From positions 1,202,001-1,266,000 of the forward strand of contig NZ_FXAF01000006.1 in assembly GCF_900177415.1 (NCBI RefSeq): a DNA stretch of 64,000 nucleotides, given 5' to 3'. Under the pieces are notes generated by a model that made no database searches, was not told the origin of the DNA, and saw nothing but the letters and a program-made list of their open reading frames with translations. This document shows positions 26,524-35,160 of this stretch, in pieces (positions within the stretch are counted from its first letter, which is position 1; each line of letters opens with the position of its first letter). Both the position numbers and the translations under genes were made by a program. This DNA comes from Xaviernesmea oryzae (GTDB taxonomy: Bacteria > Pseudomonadota > Alphaproteobacteria > Rhizobiales > Rhizobiaceae).

Positions 26524-26793
26524 AGCGTTTCCTTGTTAGATTGAAGCATTCTGTTGGCTCAAACGGAGTCGGATGGTCGACCGGCTGGCGCAGGTCGTAG
26601 CCCCGCCCTACGGCCGAGCCAGCCGGTCGATCAGGCGGCCCGTTTCAGCCAACCCGCAGGGCCGGGCATCTTTCCGCCGGGATCAAAGGCGATCGGCTCG
26701 GACGTACCAGGGGGTATGCCCTTCGCCGATCGCCTTTGCCCCAACGAAAACCTGCTCCGGCAGAATGCTTCAATCTAACAAGGAAACGCTCTA
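26521..26793. repeat. 273-bp element with perfect 33-bp terminal inverted repeats (MITE-like)
   Basis: The first 33 bases (26521-26553) and last 33 bases (26761-26793) are exact inverted copies, beginning TAGAGCGTTTCC. Inside are two further arms. One is nested: TTGGCTCAAACGG with CCGTTTCAGCCAA (one mismatch), enclosing TCGACCGGCTGGC with GCCAGCCGGTCGA and CGTAG with CTACG. The other is CAAAGGCGATCGGC with GCCGATCGCCTTTG. The whole can fold as a three-way junction. TA lies at both outer edges. It fills the gap between convergent yceI and dxs. It has no coding capacity, so it is either a non-autonomous mobile element or an unusual double terminator. Confidence 0.85.
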
Positions 26794-26796
26794 GTC

Positions 26797-28716
26797 TCAG
26801 CCGGCGGCCCCGACGCCGATGCGCGGCTGGCCGAGCGTTTTGAAGACGGTTGAGACGATGCCGGCGCGGTCGAGGCCTGCCTTGGCATACATGGCATCCG
26901 GATTGGCCTGTTCCATCCAGATATCCGGCAGCACGAGGGAGCGGATCTTCAGCCCGTTGTCGAGCAGGCCTTCCATGGCGAGGAACTGCAGCACATGACT
27001 GCCGAAGCCGCCGACGGAACCCTCTTCGACGGTGATCAGCACTTCGTGGTGATGGGCAAGCTGGCGGATCAGGTCACGGTCGAGCGGCTTGGCGAAACGG
27101 GCATCCGCAACGGTGGTGGAAAGCCCGGCGGCATCCAGGTCTTCCGCCGCCAGCAGACATTCCTTGAGGCGCGTGCCGAAGGAAAGCAGCGCCACCTTTG
27201 AACCCTGCTTCACCAGGCGGCCCTTGCCGATTTCGAGGATCTGGCCGCGCTCCGGCAGCTCGACGCCGACGCCTTCGCCGCGCGGATAACGGAAGGAGAT
27301 CGGCCCTTCGCCATAAGCCGCCGCCGTGCGCACCATATGCTTCAGCTCCGCCTCGTCGGCAGCGGCCATCACCACCATGCCCGGCAGGGTGGCGAGGAAA
27401 GTCGTGTCGAAGGAACCCGCATGGGTCGGGCCGTCGGCACCGACGAAGCCGGCGCGGTCGATCGGGAAGCGGACGGGAAGACCCTGGATCGCCACGTCGT
27501 GGACGACCTGGTCGTAGCCGCGCTGCAGGAAGGTCGAATAGAGGGCGCAGAAGGGCTTGTAGCCTTCCGCGGCGAGGCCTGCCGCGAAGGTCACCGCATG
27601 CTGCTCGGCGATGCCGACGTCGAAGGTGCGGGCAGGGAAGGCTTCGGCAAGCTTGTCGATGCCCGTGCCGTTCGGCATGGCGGCGGTGATGCCGACGATC
27701 TTCTCGTCGAGAGCCGCTTCCTGCACCAGCGCCTCGCCGAACACGCTCGTATAGGAGGGCGCATTCGGTTTCGATTTCGCCTGCGCCCCGGTGATGACGT
27801 CGAACCTGTTGACGCCGTGATACTTGTCGGCGGCAGCCTCCGCCGGCGGATAACCCTTGCCTTTCTGGGTGACCACGTGGATCAGCACCGGGCCGCGGGC
27901 ATTGTCGCGCACGTTGCGCAGCACCGGCAGGAGGTGGTCGAAGGAATGGCCGTCGATCGGGCCGATATGGTAGAAGCCCATTTCCTCGAACATGGTGCCG
28001 CCGGTGACGTAGCCGCGGGCATGTTCGACGGCGCGGGTGATCGCCTTGTCGATGCCGTGGCCGAGATAGGCCGTCAGCTTCTTGCCGAGCTCGCGGAAGC
28101 CCATATAGGTGCGGCCGGAGGCGAGCCGCGCCAGATAGGCGCTCATCGCGCCGGTCGGCGGCGCGATCGACATGTCGTTGTCGTTCAGGATGACGATCAG
28201 CCGCGCATCGAGCGCGCCGGCATTGTTGAGCGCCTCATAGGCCATGCCGGCCGACATCGCGCCGTCGCCGATCACCGCCAGCACATTGCGCTTGGAGCCG
28301 GAAAGGTCCGCCGCCACCGCCATGCCGAGGCCGGCGGAGATCGAGGTGGAGGAATGCGCCGCGCCGAACGGATCGTATTGGCTTTCCGCCCGCCGGGTGA
28401 AGCCGGAAAGGCCGCCCTCTTGGCGCAGCGTCCGGATACGGTCGCGCCGCCCCGTCAGGATCTTGTGCGGATAGCACTGGTGGCCGACATCGAAGATCAG
28501 CCGGTCGTCCGGCGTGTTGAACACCTTGTGGATGGCGATCGTCAGTTCCACGACGCCCAGGCCCGCGCCGAGATGCCCGCCGGTGCGCGATACAGCGTCG
28601 ATCATCTCGTCGCGCACTTCCCGCGCAAGCCGCGGAAGGTCGCGGTCATCGATCTCACGAAGGTCGGCGGGGAGCTTGACCGTGTCGAGCAACGGCGTAG
28701 CGGGCATTGAGGTCAC
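26797..28716 (-). CDS. dxs: 1-deoxy-D-xylulose-5-phosphate synthase
   Basis: About 639 residues, the normal size. It condenses pyruvate and glyceraldehyde 3-phosphate in a thiamine-diphosphate reaction, the entry step of the MEP isoprenoid pathway. Motifs: [18 protein letters not shown] near residue 65, the TPP-binding [18 protein letters not shown] near 150, and [19 protein letters not shown] plus [18 protein letters not shown] in the C-terminal half. The start is uncertain: a GTG at 28716 gives [11 protein letters not shown], close to rhizobial Dxs N-termini as I recall them, while ATG 28707 is three codons inside. Neither has a strong ribosome site. The 3' end abuts the inverted-repeat element. 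Confidence 0.95.
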   Translation of the reverse strand: MTSMPATPLLDTVKLPADLREIDDRDLPRLAREVRDEMIDAVSRTGGHLGAGLGVVELTIAIHKVFNTPDDRLIFDVGHQCYPHKILTGRRDRIRTLRQEGGLSGFTRRAESQYDPFGAAHSSTSISAGLGMAVAADLSGSKRNVLAVIGDGAMSAGMAYEALNNAGALDARLIVILNDNDMSIAPPTGAMSAYLARLASGRTYMGFRELGKKLTAYLGHGIDKAITRAVEHARGYVTGGTMFEEMGFYHIGPIDGHSFDHLLPVLRNVRDNARGPVLIHVVTQKGKGYPPAEAAADKYHGVNRFDVITGAQAKSKPNAPSYTSVFGEALVQEAALDEKIVGITAAMPNGTGIDKLAEAFPARTFDVGIAEQHAVTFAAGLAAEGYKPFCALYSTFLQRGYDQVVHDVAIQGLPVRFPIDRAGFVGADGPTHAGSFDTTFLATLPGMVVMAAADEAELKHMVRTAAAYGEGPISFRYPRGEGVGVELPERGQILEIGKGRLVKQGSKVALLSFGTRLKECLLAAEDLDAAGLSTTVADARFAKPLDRDLIRQLAHHHEVLITVEEGSVGGFGSHVLQFLAMEGLLDNGLKIRSLVLPDIWMEQANPDAMYAKAGLDRAGIVSTVFKTLGQPRIGVGAAG

Positions 28717-28819
28717 GGATGGCAGCCTTTGTCTCATCTTGTCTGGAAGTCTGTCCTTCCACAAGATGAGAAGAAAACAGGCTTTTTCAAGTTGTCCGGT
28801 GGCAGGTTTCTAATCGATT

Positions 28820-29743
28820 TTAGCCTGCGGGCAAAGGGACAAACTCTTCCTCGTCGCCCGGCACGATGTCGAAACGGCCGGTGCGCCATTCTTCCTTCGC
28901 CTTTTCGATCCGTTCTTTCGAAGAGGAAACGAAGTTCCACCAGATGTAGCGCTTGGAATTCAGGGCCGCGCCCCCGAAGAGCATGAGATGACAGCCCGAA
29001 GGACCGGCCTCCAGCGTGATCGGATCGCCCGGACGGAAGACGAGAAGCTGGTCGGCCGCAAAACGGTCGCCGGCCACGATGAGCTCGCCCGAAAGGATAT
29101 AGATCGCCCGTTCCTCGTGATCGGCAGCGAAGGGAAAGCGACGGCCTGCATCGAGGCGGAGATCGACATAGAGCGTGTCGGTGAAAGTCGTGACCGGCGA
29201 GGCGAGGCCTTCGAAAGCACCGATCACCACCCGGCCCTTGGCGCCGTCCGCGTCGATTGCCGGCATCGCCTCCTTGCCCGTATGCGCGAAGGCCGGATCG
29301 ATTTCTTCCCGGTCGTCCGGCAGCGCCAGCCATGTCTGCAGTCCGGAGACGGATTGCGGATGGCCGCGCAGGTTCTCCGGCGTGCGTTCCGAATGCACGA
29401 TGCCGCGGCCGGCGGTCATCAGGTTGATGTCGCCCGGCCGGATGACGAGTTCGGTGCCGAGGCTGTCGCGATGCTTGATCTCGCCGTCGAAGAGATAGGT
29501 GACGGTGGAAAGCCCGATATGCGGATGCGGCTTGACGTCCAGCGCCTCGCCGGCGCGCAAGAGCGCCGGTCCCATCCGGTCGAAGAAGATGAAGGGACCG
29601 ACAAGCCGCCGCTGCCGCGTCGGCAGCGCCCGCCGCACGGCAAACCCGCCGATATCGCTGGTGCGCGGAATAATCAGGTTCTCGATCGCATCACACGCGA
29701 AGGCATCGCCTGCGACGGGGTCTTTTCCGGGAAAGAAGGACAT
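28820..29743 (-). CDS. Pirin family protein
   Basis: 307 residues with the double cupin fold of pirins: FVVRRALP-like N-terminus, then the metal-binding set PHPHIGLSTVTYLFDGEI (His residues near 73 and 75) and SLGTELVIRPGDINLMTAGRGIVHSE (near 95-120). The C-terminal cupin ends with FGGAALNSKRYIWWNFVSSSKERI. Bacterial pirins bind iron; some act as quercetinases and some as regulators, so the role here is open. The gene starts three bases after the hepT remnant and is co-directional with it. dxs lies about 100 bases downstream. Confidence 0.92.
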   Translation of the reverse strand: MSFFPGKDPVAGDAFACDAIENLIIPRTSDIGGFAVRRALPTRQRRLVGPFIFFDRMGPALLRAGEALDVKPHPHIGLSTVTYLFDGEIKHRDSLGTELVIRPGDINLMTAGRGIVHSERTPENLRGHPQSVSGLQTWLALPDDREEIDPAFAHTGKEAMPAIDADGAKGRVVIGAFEGLASPVTTFTDTLYVDLRLDAGRRFPFAADHEERAIYILSGELIVAGDRFAADQLLVFRPGDPITLEAGPSGCHLMLFGGAALNSKRYIWWNFVSSSKERIEKAKEEWRTGRFDIVPGDEEEFVPLPAG

Positions 29744-29746
29744 GGG

Positions 29747-30101
29747 TCAGGCCTCAGATGTGTTGCGATTGGCGAGAGCACCCCCGATGTCGCTGACGAG
29801 AGGCGGCAGGTTGATGGTGATTACGTCCCAAATATTGACCGTTTCGATCTGATCGTATTCGTGCCTCAGGATATTCCCTATGTCTCGAATGCCTCTCCAG
29901 TTATGTGCCGGAAACATCTCTTCTGCGCAAGCTCCCAGCTTTACGGCAGCCTCTGAGATGCGCGACAGGCACCGTTCGCAGGCATCTCTCGTCTTGATCC
30001 GACAGGTAGTCGGCCAACTCCATGCCTCGAGTATATTCGAGCACGGCAAGTGCATTTTCGAGGATGTCCTCAACGCGAACCCATGGGCGGCTAGAAGGCA
30101 A
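29747..30101 (-). pseudogene. hepT: Frameshifted HepT-family (HEPN/DUF86) toxin gene
   Basis: Two reading frames together make one HepT-like protein. The N-terminal part reads PSSRPWVRVEDILENALAV and continues to GMELADYLSD. The rest (KTRDACERCLSRISEAAVK ... IGNILRHEYDQIE ... NRNTSEA) is in another frame. The break is near 29995, where one extra base (or a loss of two) separates SD from KT. HepT is the HEPN-domain toxin of the MntA/HepT pair; the antitoxin gene overlaps its start by 11 bases. If the shift is real the toxin is truncated and inactive; a sequencing error cannot be excluded. Confidence 0.8.
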
Positions 30102-30399
30102 GCTGTCTGTCCCGTGTAATTTCCCGTGCCAGCCTTGGCTTTTGGACCGGCTCGGAAACGATGTCGACCGACTTGCCGACGATGGTCTCCAGCTTTTCTT
30201 TCAAATCGGCGAGGGAACTGAAATAATCGAGCCCGCGACCCGTCACATCCAGGTCCAGTCGCACCACCACGTCGATATCCGACATATCGGTTGCTTCGCC
30301 CCGTGCAACCGAACCGAACAGCGAAAGTGTCTGCACGCCCGCGGCGCGCAACTCGTCTTCGTGCTCCCTCAGCTTGGCTATGACCTGATCCTTGTCCAT
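30091..30399 (-). CDS. mntA: MntA-type nucleotidyltransferase antitoxin
   Basis: 102 residues with the minimal nucleotidyltransferase signature GS-x10-D-x-D (LFGSVARGEATDMSDIDVVV, residues about 27-46). MntA antitoxins silence HepT by transferring AMP to it. I start at MDKDQVIAKL; the long in-frame extension upstream is antisense to the TumE gene. A promoter-like TCGACC-N17-TATATT places the transcription start on the A of the ATG, so the message may be leaderless. The stop overlaps the start of the frameshifted hepT. Confidence 0.88.
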   Translation of the reverse strand: MDKDQVIAKLREHEDELRAAGVQTLSLFGSVARGEATDMSDIDVVVRLDLDVTGRGLDYFSSLADLKEKLETIVGKSVDIVSEPVQKPRLAREITRDRQLAF

Positions 30400-30405
30400 G
30401 CCATT

Positions 30406-30434
30406 AATATAGGGGAATGTCGGGTTCTGGTCGA
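30406..30434 (-). promoter_or_regulatory. Putative promoter of mntA-hepT
   Basis: On the minus strand, TCGACC (-35, 4 of 6 consensus) and TATATT (-10, 5 of 6) are separated by 17 bases. Seven bases further is the A of the mntA start codon, implying a leaderless transcript. Confidence 0.45.
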
Positions 30435-30444
30435 GAGCAGCGTA

Positions 30445-30473
30445 TTGACGCCTATGGCACCGGATGCCATAAT
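30445..30473 (+). promoter_or_regulatory. Putative promoter of tumE-tumA
   Basis: TTGACG (5 of 6 match to TTGACA) and CATAAT (5 of 6 match to TATAAT) are 17 bases apart, a near-consensus pair. The expected start point falls at 30480-30481, on the tumE ATG, where no ribosome binding site is present. Confidence 0.6.
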
Positions 30474-30480
30474 TATATCC

Positions 30481-30771
30481 ATGAAAGCCGATCTTGTCAC
30501 TCGCGAACGCATTGTTTTCGGTGATGGCGCGATCATGGAGATCAGGATATGGCGAGTGCCGAACAAGGTGCCGCCGTCGCAGCATTTCCTGAAATATTCG
30601 CTCTTCTACGGCCGGCCCGGCGAGCGGTCGGTAGGGTATGACAACGAACGCGGCAAGGGCGATCACCGGCATTATGGCAGCCGGGAAGAGAGCTACCAAT
30701 TCGTCTCGATCGAACGGCTGCTGACGGATTTCAGGCAGGATGTCGAAGCGATAAGAGGAGAAAAGATATGA
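30481..30771 (+). CDS. tumE: TumE family (DUF6516) toxin
   Basis: 96 residues with the compact basic layout of the DUF6516/TumE toxins: MKADLVTRERIVFGDGAIMEI, then YSLFYGR, then an Arg/His-rich centre (NERGKGDHRHYGSREESYQF), ending FRQDVEAIRGEKI. The family is annotated as the toxin partner of a small HTH antitoxin. The next gene is exactly that and overlaps the stop (ATGA). There is no Shine-Dalgarno sequence before the ATG, but a near-consensus promoter sits just upstream, consistent with leaderless translation. It is divergent from mntA across 81 bases. Confidence 0.8.
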   Translation: MKADLVTRERIVFGDGAIMEIRIWRVPNKVPPSQHFLKYSLFYGRPGERSVGYDNERGKGDHRHYGSREESYQFVSIERLLTDFRQDVEAIRGEKI

Positions 30772-31118
30772 GCAGAGACATAGAGCTGCATATCGGCGGG
30801 TCCTTCGGTGACATTGCAAAGCGAGTCTCGGATGCCTGGCATCGGGCGGAAAAAGGGGAGGCAGTCTCGGAGGAACATCTGACCTTCGTCACCTGGGACG
30901 CCTTTTCCAGCACGATGACCGGCAAACGGCTGGAATTGCTGCGTTATCTGCACAAACATCCGCAGGCGAGCGTCGCGGCTCTGGCTCGGGCTCTTGGCCG
31001 GGATTACCGGCGGGTCCATGAGGATGTCGAAATTCTTGGACGTGCCGGGCTTATCGAGCAGGATGAAACCGGATTGCATGCCGGCTACGATGAAATCCGT
31101 ACGGTGATCTCTCTCTAA
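30768..31118 (+). CDS. tumA: TumA-type HTH antitoxin / transcriptional regulator
   Basis: 116 residues; the C-terminal half is a winged helix of MarR-like type (TGKRLELLRYLHKHPQASVA, ALARALGRDYRRVHEDVEIL, GRAGLIEQDETG). It overlaps tumE by four bases, with GAGGAG inside the end of tumE as ribosome site, so antitoxin synthesis is coupled to toxin translation. By analogy with other pairs it should bind TumE and repress the shared promoter region. Its stop overlaps the convergent DUF1850 stop by three bases. Confidence 0.82.
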   Translation: MSRDIELHIGGSFGDIAKRVSDAWHRAEKGEAVSEEHLTFVTWDAFSSTMTGKRLELLRYLHKHPQASVAALARALGRDYRRVHEDVEILGRAGLIEQDETGLHAGYDEIRTVISL

Positions 31119-31480
31119 GGCTCTGGACACCGGCTCAGCACCACCGCGTTTCCCGCCTTCGCTCCCAGCTCGATGCAACCGCCGTTATGACAGAGCCGCC
31201 ACGCGCTCGGCGTCATGCCGGAGGCTGCGAGAGACACGCGCTCCTGCGGCGGCAGCGACGGATGCCATACCCACCAGCCATCGCGCAGCACGGCGTCCGG
31301 CCCAGGTTCCATCCCGGCGCCGGAGCCCTTGACGGCGGCCTCGCGTATTTCGAGGCCTGCCGGCGTGACCGCCCAGGTCTCGCGCCATTCGGTCTTCTGC
31401 ACCGAATGGGTCCAGGAAAGCGAAAAGAGCGAGACGGCGAGCGCCGTGATCTTGCCGCCTGCGAGGATGCAGAGGCTCAC
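31115..31480 (-). CDS. DUF1850 protein associated with TAXI-TRAP transporters
   Basis: 121 residues. An N-terminal hydrophobic stretch (GGKITALAVSLFSLSWTHSV) suggests a membrane anchor or signal sequence. The rest carries the DUF1850 pattern: HSVQKTEWRETWAVTPAGLEI, DGWWVWHPSLPPQERVSLAASG and WRLCHNGGCIEL. DUF1850 genes regularly follow TAXI-TRAP permease genes, as here (10 bases downstream, same strand), but their function is unknown. The stop overlaps the convergent tumA stop. Confidence 0.85.
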   Translation of the reverse strand: MSLCILAGGKITALAVSLFSLSWTHSVQKTEWRETWAVTPAGLEIREAAVKGSGAGMEPGPDAVLRDGWWVWHPSLPPQERVSLAASGMTPSAWRLCHNGGCIELGAKAGNAVVLSRCPEP

Positions 31481-31490
31481 CGGCCGCCGC

Positions 31491-33599
31491 TCAGGTCAAC
31501 GCCGGCGCAGCCGGCGCGTTGCGGTTGCGCCACCAGTGCTGCGCCACGATGATGATGCCGAGCGCCCAGCCGAGCTCGTCGGTCCAGGGCAGGGCCAGCA
31601 CGAGGCTCGCGCCGGCGACGAAGGCGAGCAGCCGCTCCCAGAGCGCCATGCGGGCGAACAGGAAGCCGACGACCGCCGTGCCCCAGAGCGCGATGCCGAA
31701 GCAGGCCTTGAGGAAGAGATAGATCACCTCGACCGGATAGCCCCAGGCGGCGGAAATGGCGCCCGGATCCTGCAGCATCAGCGCCGGCGTATAGACGGCC
31801 ATGAAGGGCACGACGAAACCCGATGTCGCAAGCTTCGTCGCCTCCACCGAAATCTTGAGCCCCGACGTCTTGGCCATCGGCGCGGCGGCGAAGCAGGCGA
31901 GGGCCACCGGCGGCGTCAGGTCGGCCATGATCCCGAAATAGAAGACGAACATGTGGCTGACGATCAGCGGCACGCCGAGCTCCAGCAGCGCCGGGCCGGC
32001 GAGCGAGGAGGTGATGATGTAGTTCGGGATCGTCGGAATGCCCATGCCGAGGATCAGGCAGGTGATCATCGTCAGCACCAGCGACAGGAAGAGATTATGC
32101 TCGCCGATCCGGATGATGGCGCCGACGAAGGTGGAGGCGATGCCGGTCAGCGTCAGCGTGCCGATGACGATGCCGACGATGGCGCAGGCGATCCCGACCG
32201 GCAGGGCGTTCTTGGCGCCCTCCGCCATGGCGTCGCGGCAGATGGCGAGCGTCTCGCGGCCGCCCTTCACGAAGATGCAGCCGGCGATCAGCGCCAGGAT
32301 GACGATCGCCAGGAAATTGACCCCGTAGCGCAGGAAGGATGCCGCGGCGAGGCCGAGCACGACCCAGAAGACGAGGCGGAAGGCGAGCGGCCCGATGCTC
32401 GCCGCAAGCGGCATGCCGAGGACCAGAACCGCGACGAGCGCGAGCCCCATCGTGCCTGCGAAGATCGGCGTGTAGCCGGCGAAGAGGAGATAGACGAGGG
32501 CTGCGAGCGGCAGGATGAGCGGCCAGTGTTCCTTCACGGCCGCCCAGGGGTTCGGCAGCTCGGTCTTGCTCATGCCTTTCAGCCCGGCCTTGCCGGCTTC
32601 GAGGAAGACCATCCAGAAGCAGGCGCCGAAATAGAGAATGGCCGGAATGACGGCGGCCTTGACGATCTCGGCATAGGAGACGTTGAGCGTCTCGGCCATG
32701 ATGAAGGCGACCGCACCCATGACCGGCGGCATGATCTGCCCGCCCATCGAGGAGGTCGCTTCGACGCCGCCGGCGAATGCCGAGCGGAAGCCGAAGCGCT
32801 TCATCAGCGGAATGGTGAACTGCCCGGAGGCGACGACATTCGCGACGCCCGAGCCGGAGATCGTGCCCATCAGCGCCGAGGACATGACGCAGACCTGCGC
32901 CGGCCCGCCCCGCCAAGTGCCGACGAGGCCCAGCGCGAAATCGTTGAAGAGCGCCAGCATGCCGGCCCGTTCCAGAAAAGCGGCGAAGACGACGAAGATG
33001 AAGATATAGGCGGCCGAGACATAGATCGGCGTCCCGTAGATGCCTTCGGTGCCGAAGCCGAAATGCTCGACGATGAGCTCGAAATCGTAGCCGCGATGGA
33101 TGAAGGGGCCGGGTGCATATTGCCCGAGGAAACAGTAGGCGAGAAAGATCGCCGCGATGATCGTCAGCGGCAGGCCCATCAATCGTCGTGCGCCCTCGAA
33201 GACGAGGGCGATCATCACCGTGGCAACCGTCAGGTCCAGCGTCGTGTGGAAGCCGCTGCGCAGGATCAGGTCCTGATAGAAGACCCAGTTGTAGACGCCG
33301 GTGAGGAAGCCGAGGATGCCGAGCGCCCAGAACCAGAGCTTTCCCGCGGTGGTCTTGGCGACGAGATTGCCGAACAATGCAAAGCCGAGAAGCAGCAGAA
33401 AGCCGACATGCATGGCGCGCACGATCTGGCTCGCGAGCGTCCCATAGGCGGCGGTCCAGAGCTGGAAGAGGGTGAAGGCGAAGGCGATCCAGAAGGCGAT
33501 GCGCCCGGTAATGCCTTCACCGAATCCTGCCGGCAGGCCCTCGATCGCTTCTTCGGCCGAATGCGGGGTCATCGGGTGGTGCATTGCGGATTCTGACAT
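31491..33599 (-). CDS. Fused TRAP transporter permease (DctQ-DctM, 4TM/12TM fusion)
   Basis: 702 residues, almost entirely hydrophobic. The N-terminal part (about 30-170) corresponds to the small DctQ-like subunit and the rest to the large DctM-like subunit (GSGVANVVASGQFTIPLMKRFG, EATSSMGGQIMPPVMGAVAF, GMGIPTIPNYIITSSLAGPA). It is driven by an ion gradient and delivers a substrate captured by the TAXI binding protein encoded upstream. The usual substrates of this class are small organic acids or amino acids; the actual one is unknown. CGGAG precedes the start. Operon order is TAXI - permease - DUF1850. Confidence 0.94.
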   Translation of the reverse strand: MSESAMHHPMTPHSAEEAIEGLPAGFGEGITGRIAFWIAFAFTLFQLWTAAYGTLASQIVRAMHVGFLLLLGFALFGNLVAKTTAGKLWFWALGILGFLTGVYNWVFYQDLILRSGFHTTLDLTVATVMIALVFEGARRLMGLPLTIIAAIFLAYCFLGQYAPGPFIHRGYDFELIVEHFGFGTEGIYGTPIYVSAAYIFIFVVFAAFLERAGMLALFNDFALGLVGTWRGGPAQVCVMSSALMGTISGSGVANVVASGQFTIPLMKRFGFRSAFAGGVEATSSMGGQIMPPVMGAVAFIMAETLNVSYAEIVKAAVIPAILYFGACFWMVFLEAGKAGLKGMSKTELPNPWAAVKEHWPLILPLAALVYLLFAGYTPIFAGTMGLALVAVLVLGMPLAASIGPLAFRLVFWVVLGLAAASFLRYGVNFLAIVILALIAGCIFVKGGRETLAICRDAMAEGAKNALPVGIACAIVGIVIGTLTLTGIASTFVGAIIRIGEHNLFLSLVLTMITCLILGMGIPTIPNYIITSSLAGPALLELGVPLIVSHMFVFYFGIMADLTPPVALACFAAAPMAKTSGLKISVEATKLATSGFVVPFMAVYTPALMLQDPGAISAAWGYPVEVIYLFLKACFGIALWGTAVVGFLFARMALWERLLAFVAGASLVLALPWTDELGWALGIIIVAQHWWRNRNAPAAPALT

Positions 33600-33635
33600 T
33601 TTTGCTCCGGAGATCGCTCTGGACTTTTGGAAATG

Positions 33636-33761
33636 CCCCCTCTGGCCTGCCGGCCATCTCCCCCACGAGGGGGAGAAGACCCGCAGTAAAGTCCTGCCTT
33701 ACATGCGGCATTGCGGCAAGGTTAAGCCCCTCCCCCTTGTGGGGAGGGGTTGGGGAGGGGG
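33636..33761. repeat. RIME-like palindromic repeats between TRAP genes
   Basis: Two GC-rich units lie in the 184-base gap between the binding-protein and permease genes: GCCCCCTCTGGCCTGCCGG followed by CCATCTCCCCC-ACGA-GGGGGAGA (33636-33677), and CCCCTCCCCC-TTGT-GGGGAGGGG with trailing G-runs (33727-33761). The first is a diverged copy of the repeats at 39875 and 40012. Confidence 0.75.
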
Positions 33762-33783
33762 CTTGCAGAAAGCGCGCACGCGC

Positions 33784-34752
33784 TCACTTCATCAAACCGG
33801 CTTCCTTGTAGTACCGCTCGGCGCCCGGATGCAGCGGCACCGGCATGCCGTCCAGCGCTTTTTTCGGGTCGATCGCCTTGGCTGCCGCATGGGCTGCTGC
33901 AAGCTTCGGCAGGCTCTCGAAAAGCAGCTTGGTCATCTGGTAGACCGTCTCGTCGGAAACCTCCGAATGGGTGATGAGGAAATTGCCGACGGCGGCGGTT
34001 TCCACATCCGCGGTCTGGCCTTCATAGGTCCCGGCCGGAATGACGACGGAAATATAGGGCGCGCCGATCTTCTCGACCTCGGCCTTCGGGATCGCCACGA
34101 CGTTGATCTTCAGCGATGTGGCGAGGTCGCGGATCGAAGCGACGCCGAGGCCGGCCGATTGCAGCGTGGCGTCGAGCTGGCGGTTCTTGATGAGTTCGAC
34201 GGATTCCGCGAACGGCAGGTATTCCGTCTTGCCGAGATCCTTGTAGGACATGCCGGCGGCGGCGAAGATGGCGCGCGCGTTGAGTTCGGTGCCGGAGGCC
34301 GGCGCTCCGACCGACAGGCTCTTGCCCTTGAGGTCGGCCAGCGTCTTCACGCCGGAATCGGCGCTCGCGACGACCTGAATGTAGTTCGGATAGATGGCGG
34401 CGATGCCGCGCAGCTTGTCCAGCTTCGCGGGAAATCCCGCCTCCTTGTTGCCCTTCCAGGCTTCCTGGACCGAATCGCCGAGCGAGAAGGCGATCTCGCC
34501 GCGGCCGGCCTGAAGAAGGTTCAGGTTCTCGACCGATGCCTTGGTGGCCTGCACCTGCGTGCGGGCATCCTTGATCCCCTGGCCGTAGATTTCCGAAAGC
34601 GCGACGCCGAGCGGATAGTAGACGCCGGACGTACCGCCGGTCAGTACGTTGATGAATTCCGCGGCCTTCGCGCCGGTCATGGAAAACGCCGTCGAAACGG
34701 CAAGCGTCGCGGCGAACATGAGATTGATTTTGCTGGATTTCGCGCCAAGCAT
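33784..34752 (-). CDS. TAXI family TRAP solute-binding protein
   Basis: 322 residues: a signal peptide (INLMFAATLAVSTAFSMTGAKA), then the TAXI pattern FINVLTGGTSGVYYPLGVALSEIYG at the mature N-terminus, SVENLNLLQAGRGEIAFSLGDSV and LKGKSLSVGAPASGTELNARAIF. It captures the substrate in the periplasm for the fused permease. The start at MLGAKSSK is preceded by GGGAGGAG nine bases upstream; an upstream in-frame ATG would place that site inside the gene. A repeat-filled gap of 184 bases follows before the permease. Confidence 0.93.
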   Translation of the reverse strand: MLGAKSSKINLMFAATLAVSTAFSMTGAKAAEFINVLTGGTSGVYYPLGVALSEIYGQGIKDARTQVQATKASVENLNLLQAGRGEIAFSLGDSVQEAWKGNKEAGFPAKLDKLRGIAAIYPNYIQVVASADSGVKTLADLKGKSLSVGAPASGTELNARAIFAAAGMSYKDLGKTEYLPFAESVELIKNRQLDATLQSAGLGVASIRDLATSLKINVVAIPKAEVEKIGAPYISVVIPAGTYEGQTADVETAAVGNFLITHSEVSDETVYQMTKLLFESLPKLAAAHAAAKAIDPKKALDGMPVPLHPGAERYYKEAGLMK

Positions 34753-34890
34753 CACGATTGTCTCCTCCCAAAGCAACCATTCGGATGACGGCTATCATGG
34801 GGAGGCGGTCACGGTGCGTCAATCGCTTTGTGACCTGATCGTGGCGATGGTCGTACGACTTTGGTTTTAGATGCCGGATGCGCGTAAGGG

Positions 34891-35157
34891 TTACTCTCCG
34901 TCGAGTGGCTCGACGCCCTGCGGTTTGCCGGCGCGGTCGAGACGGATCTTCTCGATGCGGTTCTCGGCGGCGGTGAGCAGCTTTTCGCAATGCTTCTTCA
35001 GCGCTTCGCCGCGCTCGTAGATGGCGATGGATTCGTCGAGCGCCACGTCGCCGCGTTCGAGCCGCGCGACGATGCTTTCGAGTTCCGCGACCGCCTTCTC
35101 GAAGGAATAGCCGCTCACGTCGCCCGTCGACCCAAGAGTCTCGGTGTTCTCGGTCAT
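34891..35157 (-). CDS. xseB: Exodeoxyribonuclease VII small subunit
   Basis: 88 residues with the XseB core [44 protein letters not shown]. It forms, with XseA, the single-strand-specific exonuclease VII; xseA is not in this window. It starts three bases after the histone-deacetylase-family gene on the same strand, so the two are co-transcribed. In many alphaproteobacteria xseB is followed closely by dxs; here the TRAP, toxin-antitoxin and pirin genes lie in between. Confidence 0.95.
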   Translation of the reverse strand: MTENTETLGSTGDVSGYSFEKAVAELESIVARLERGDVALDESIAIYERGEALKKHCEKLLTAAENRIEKIRLDRAGKPQGVEPLDGE

Positions 35158-35160
35158 TCC

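Noticed and set aside
31215..33596. A 793-codon open frame on the plus strand, antisense to the TRAP permease
   Set aside because: Composition is extreme (Asp/Arg/Gln/Glu-rich low complexity), typical of an antisense shadow of a hydrophobic membrane protein.
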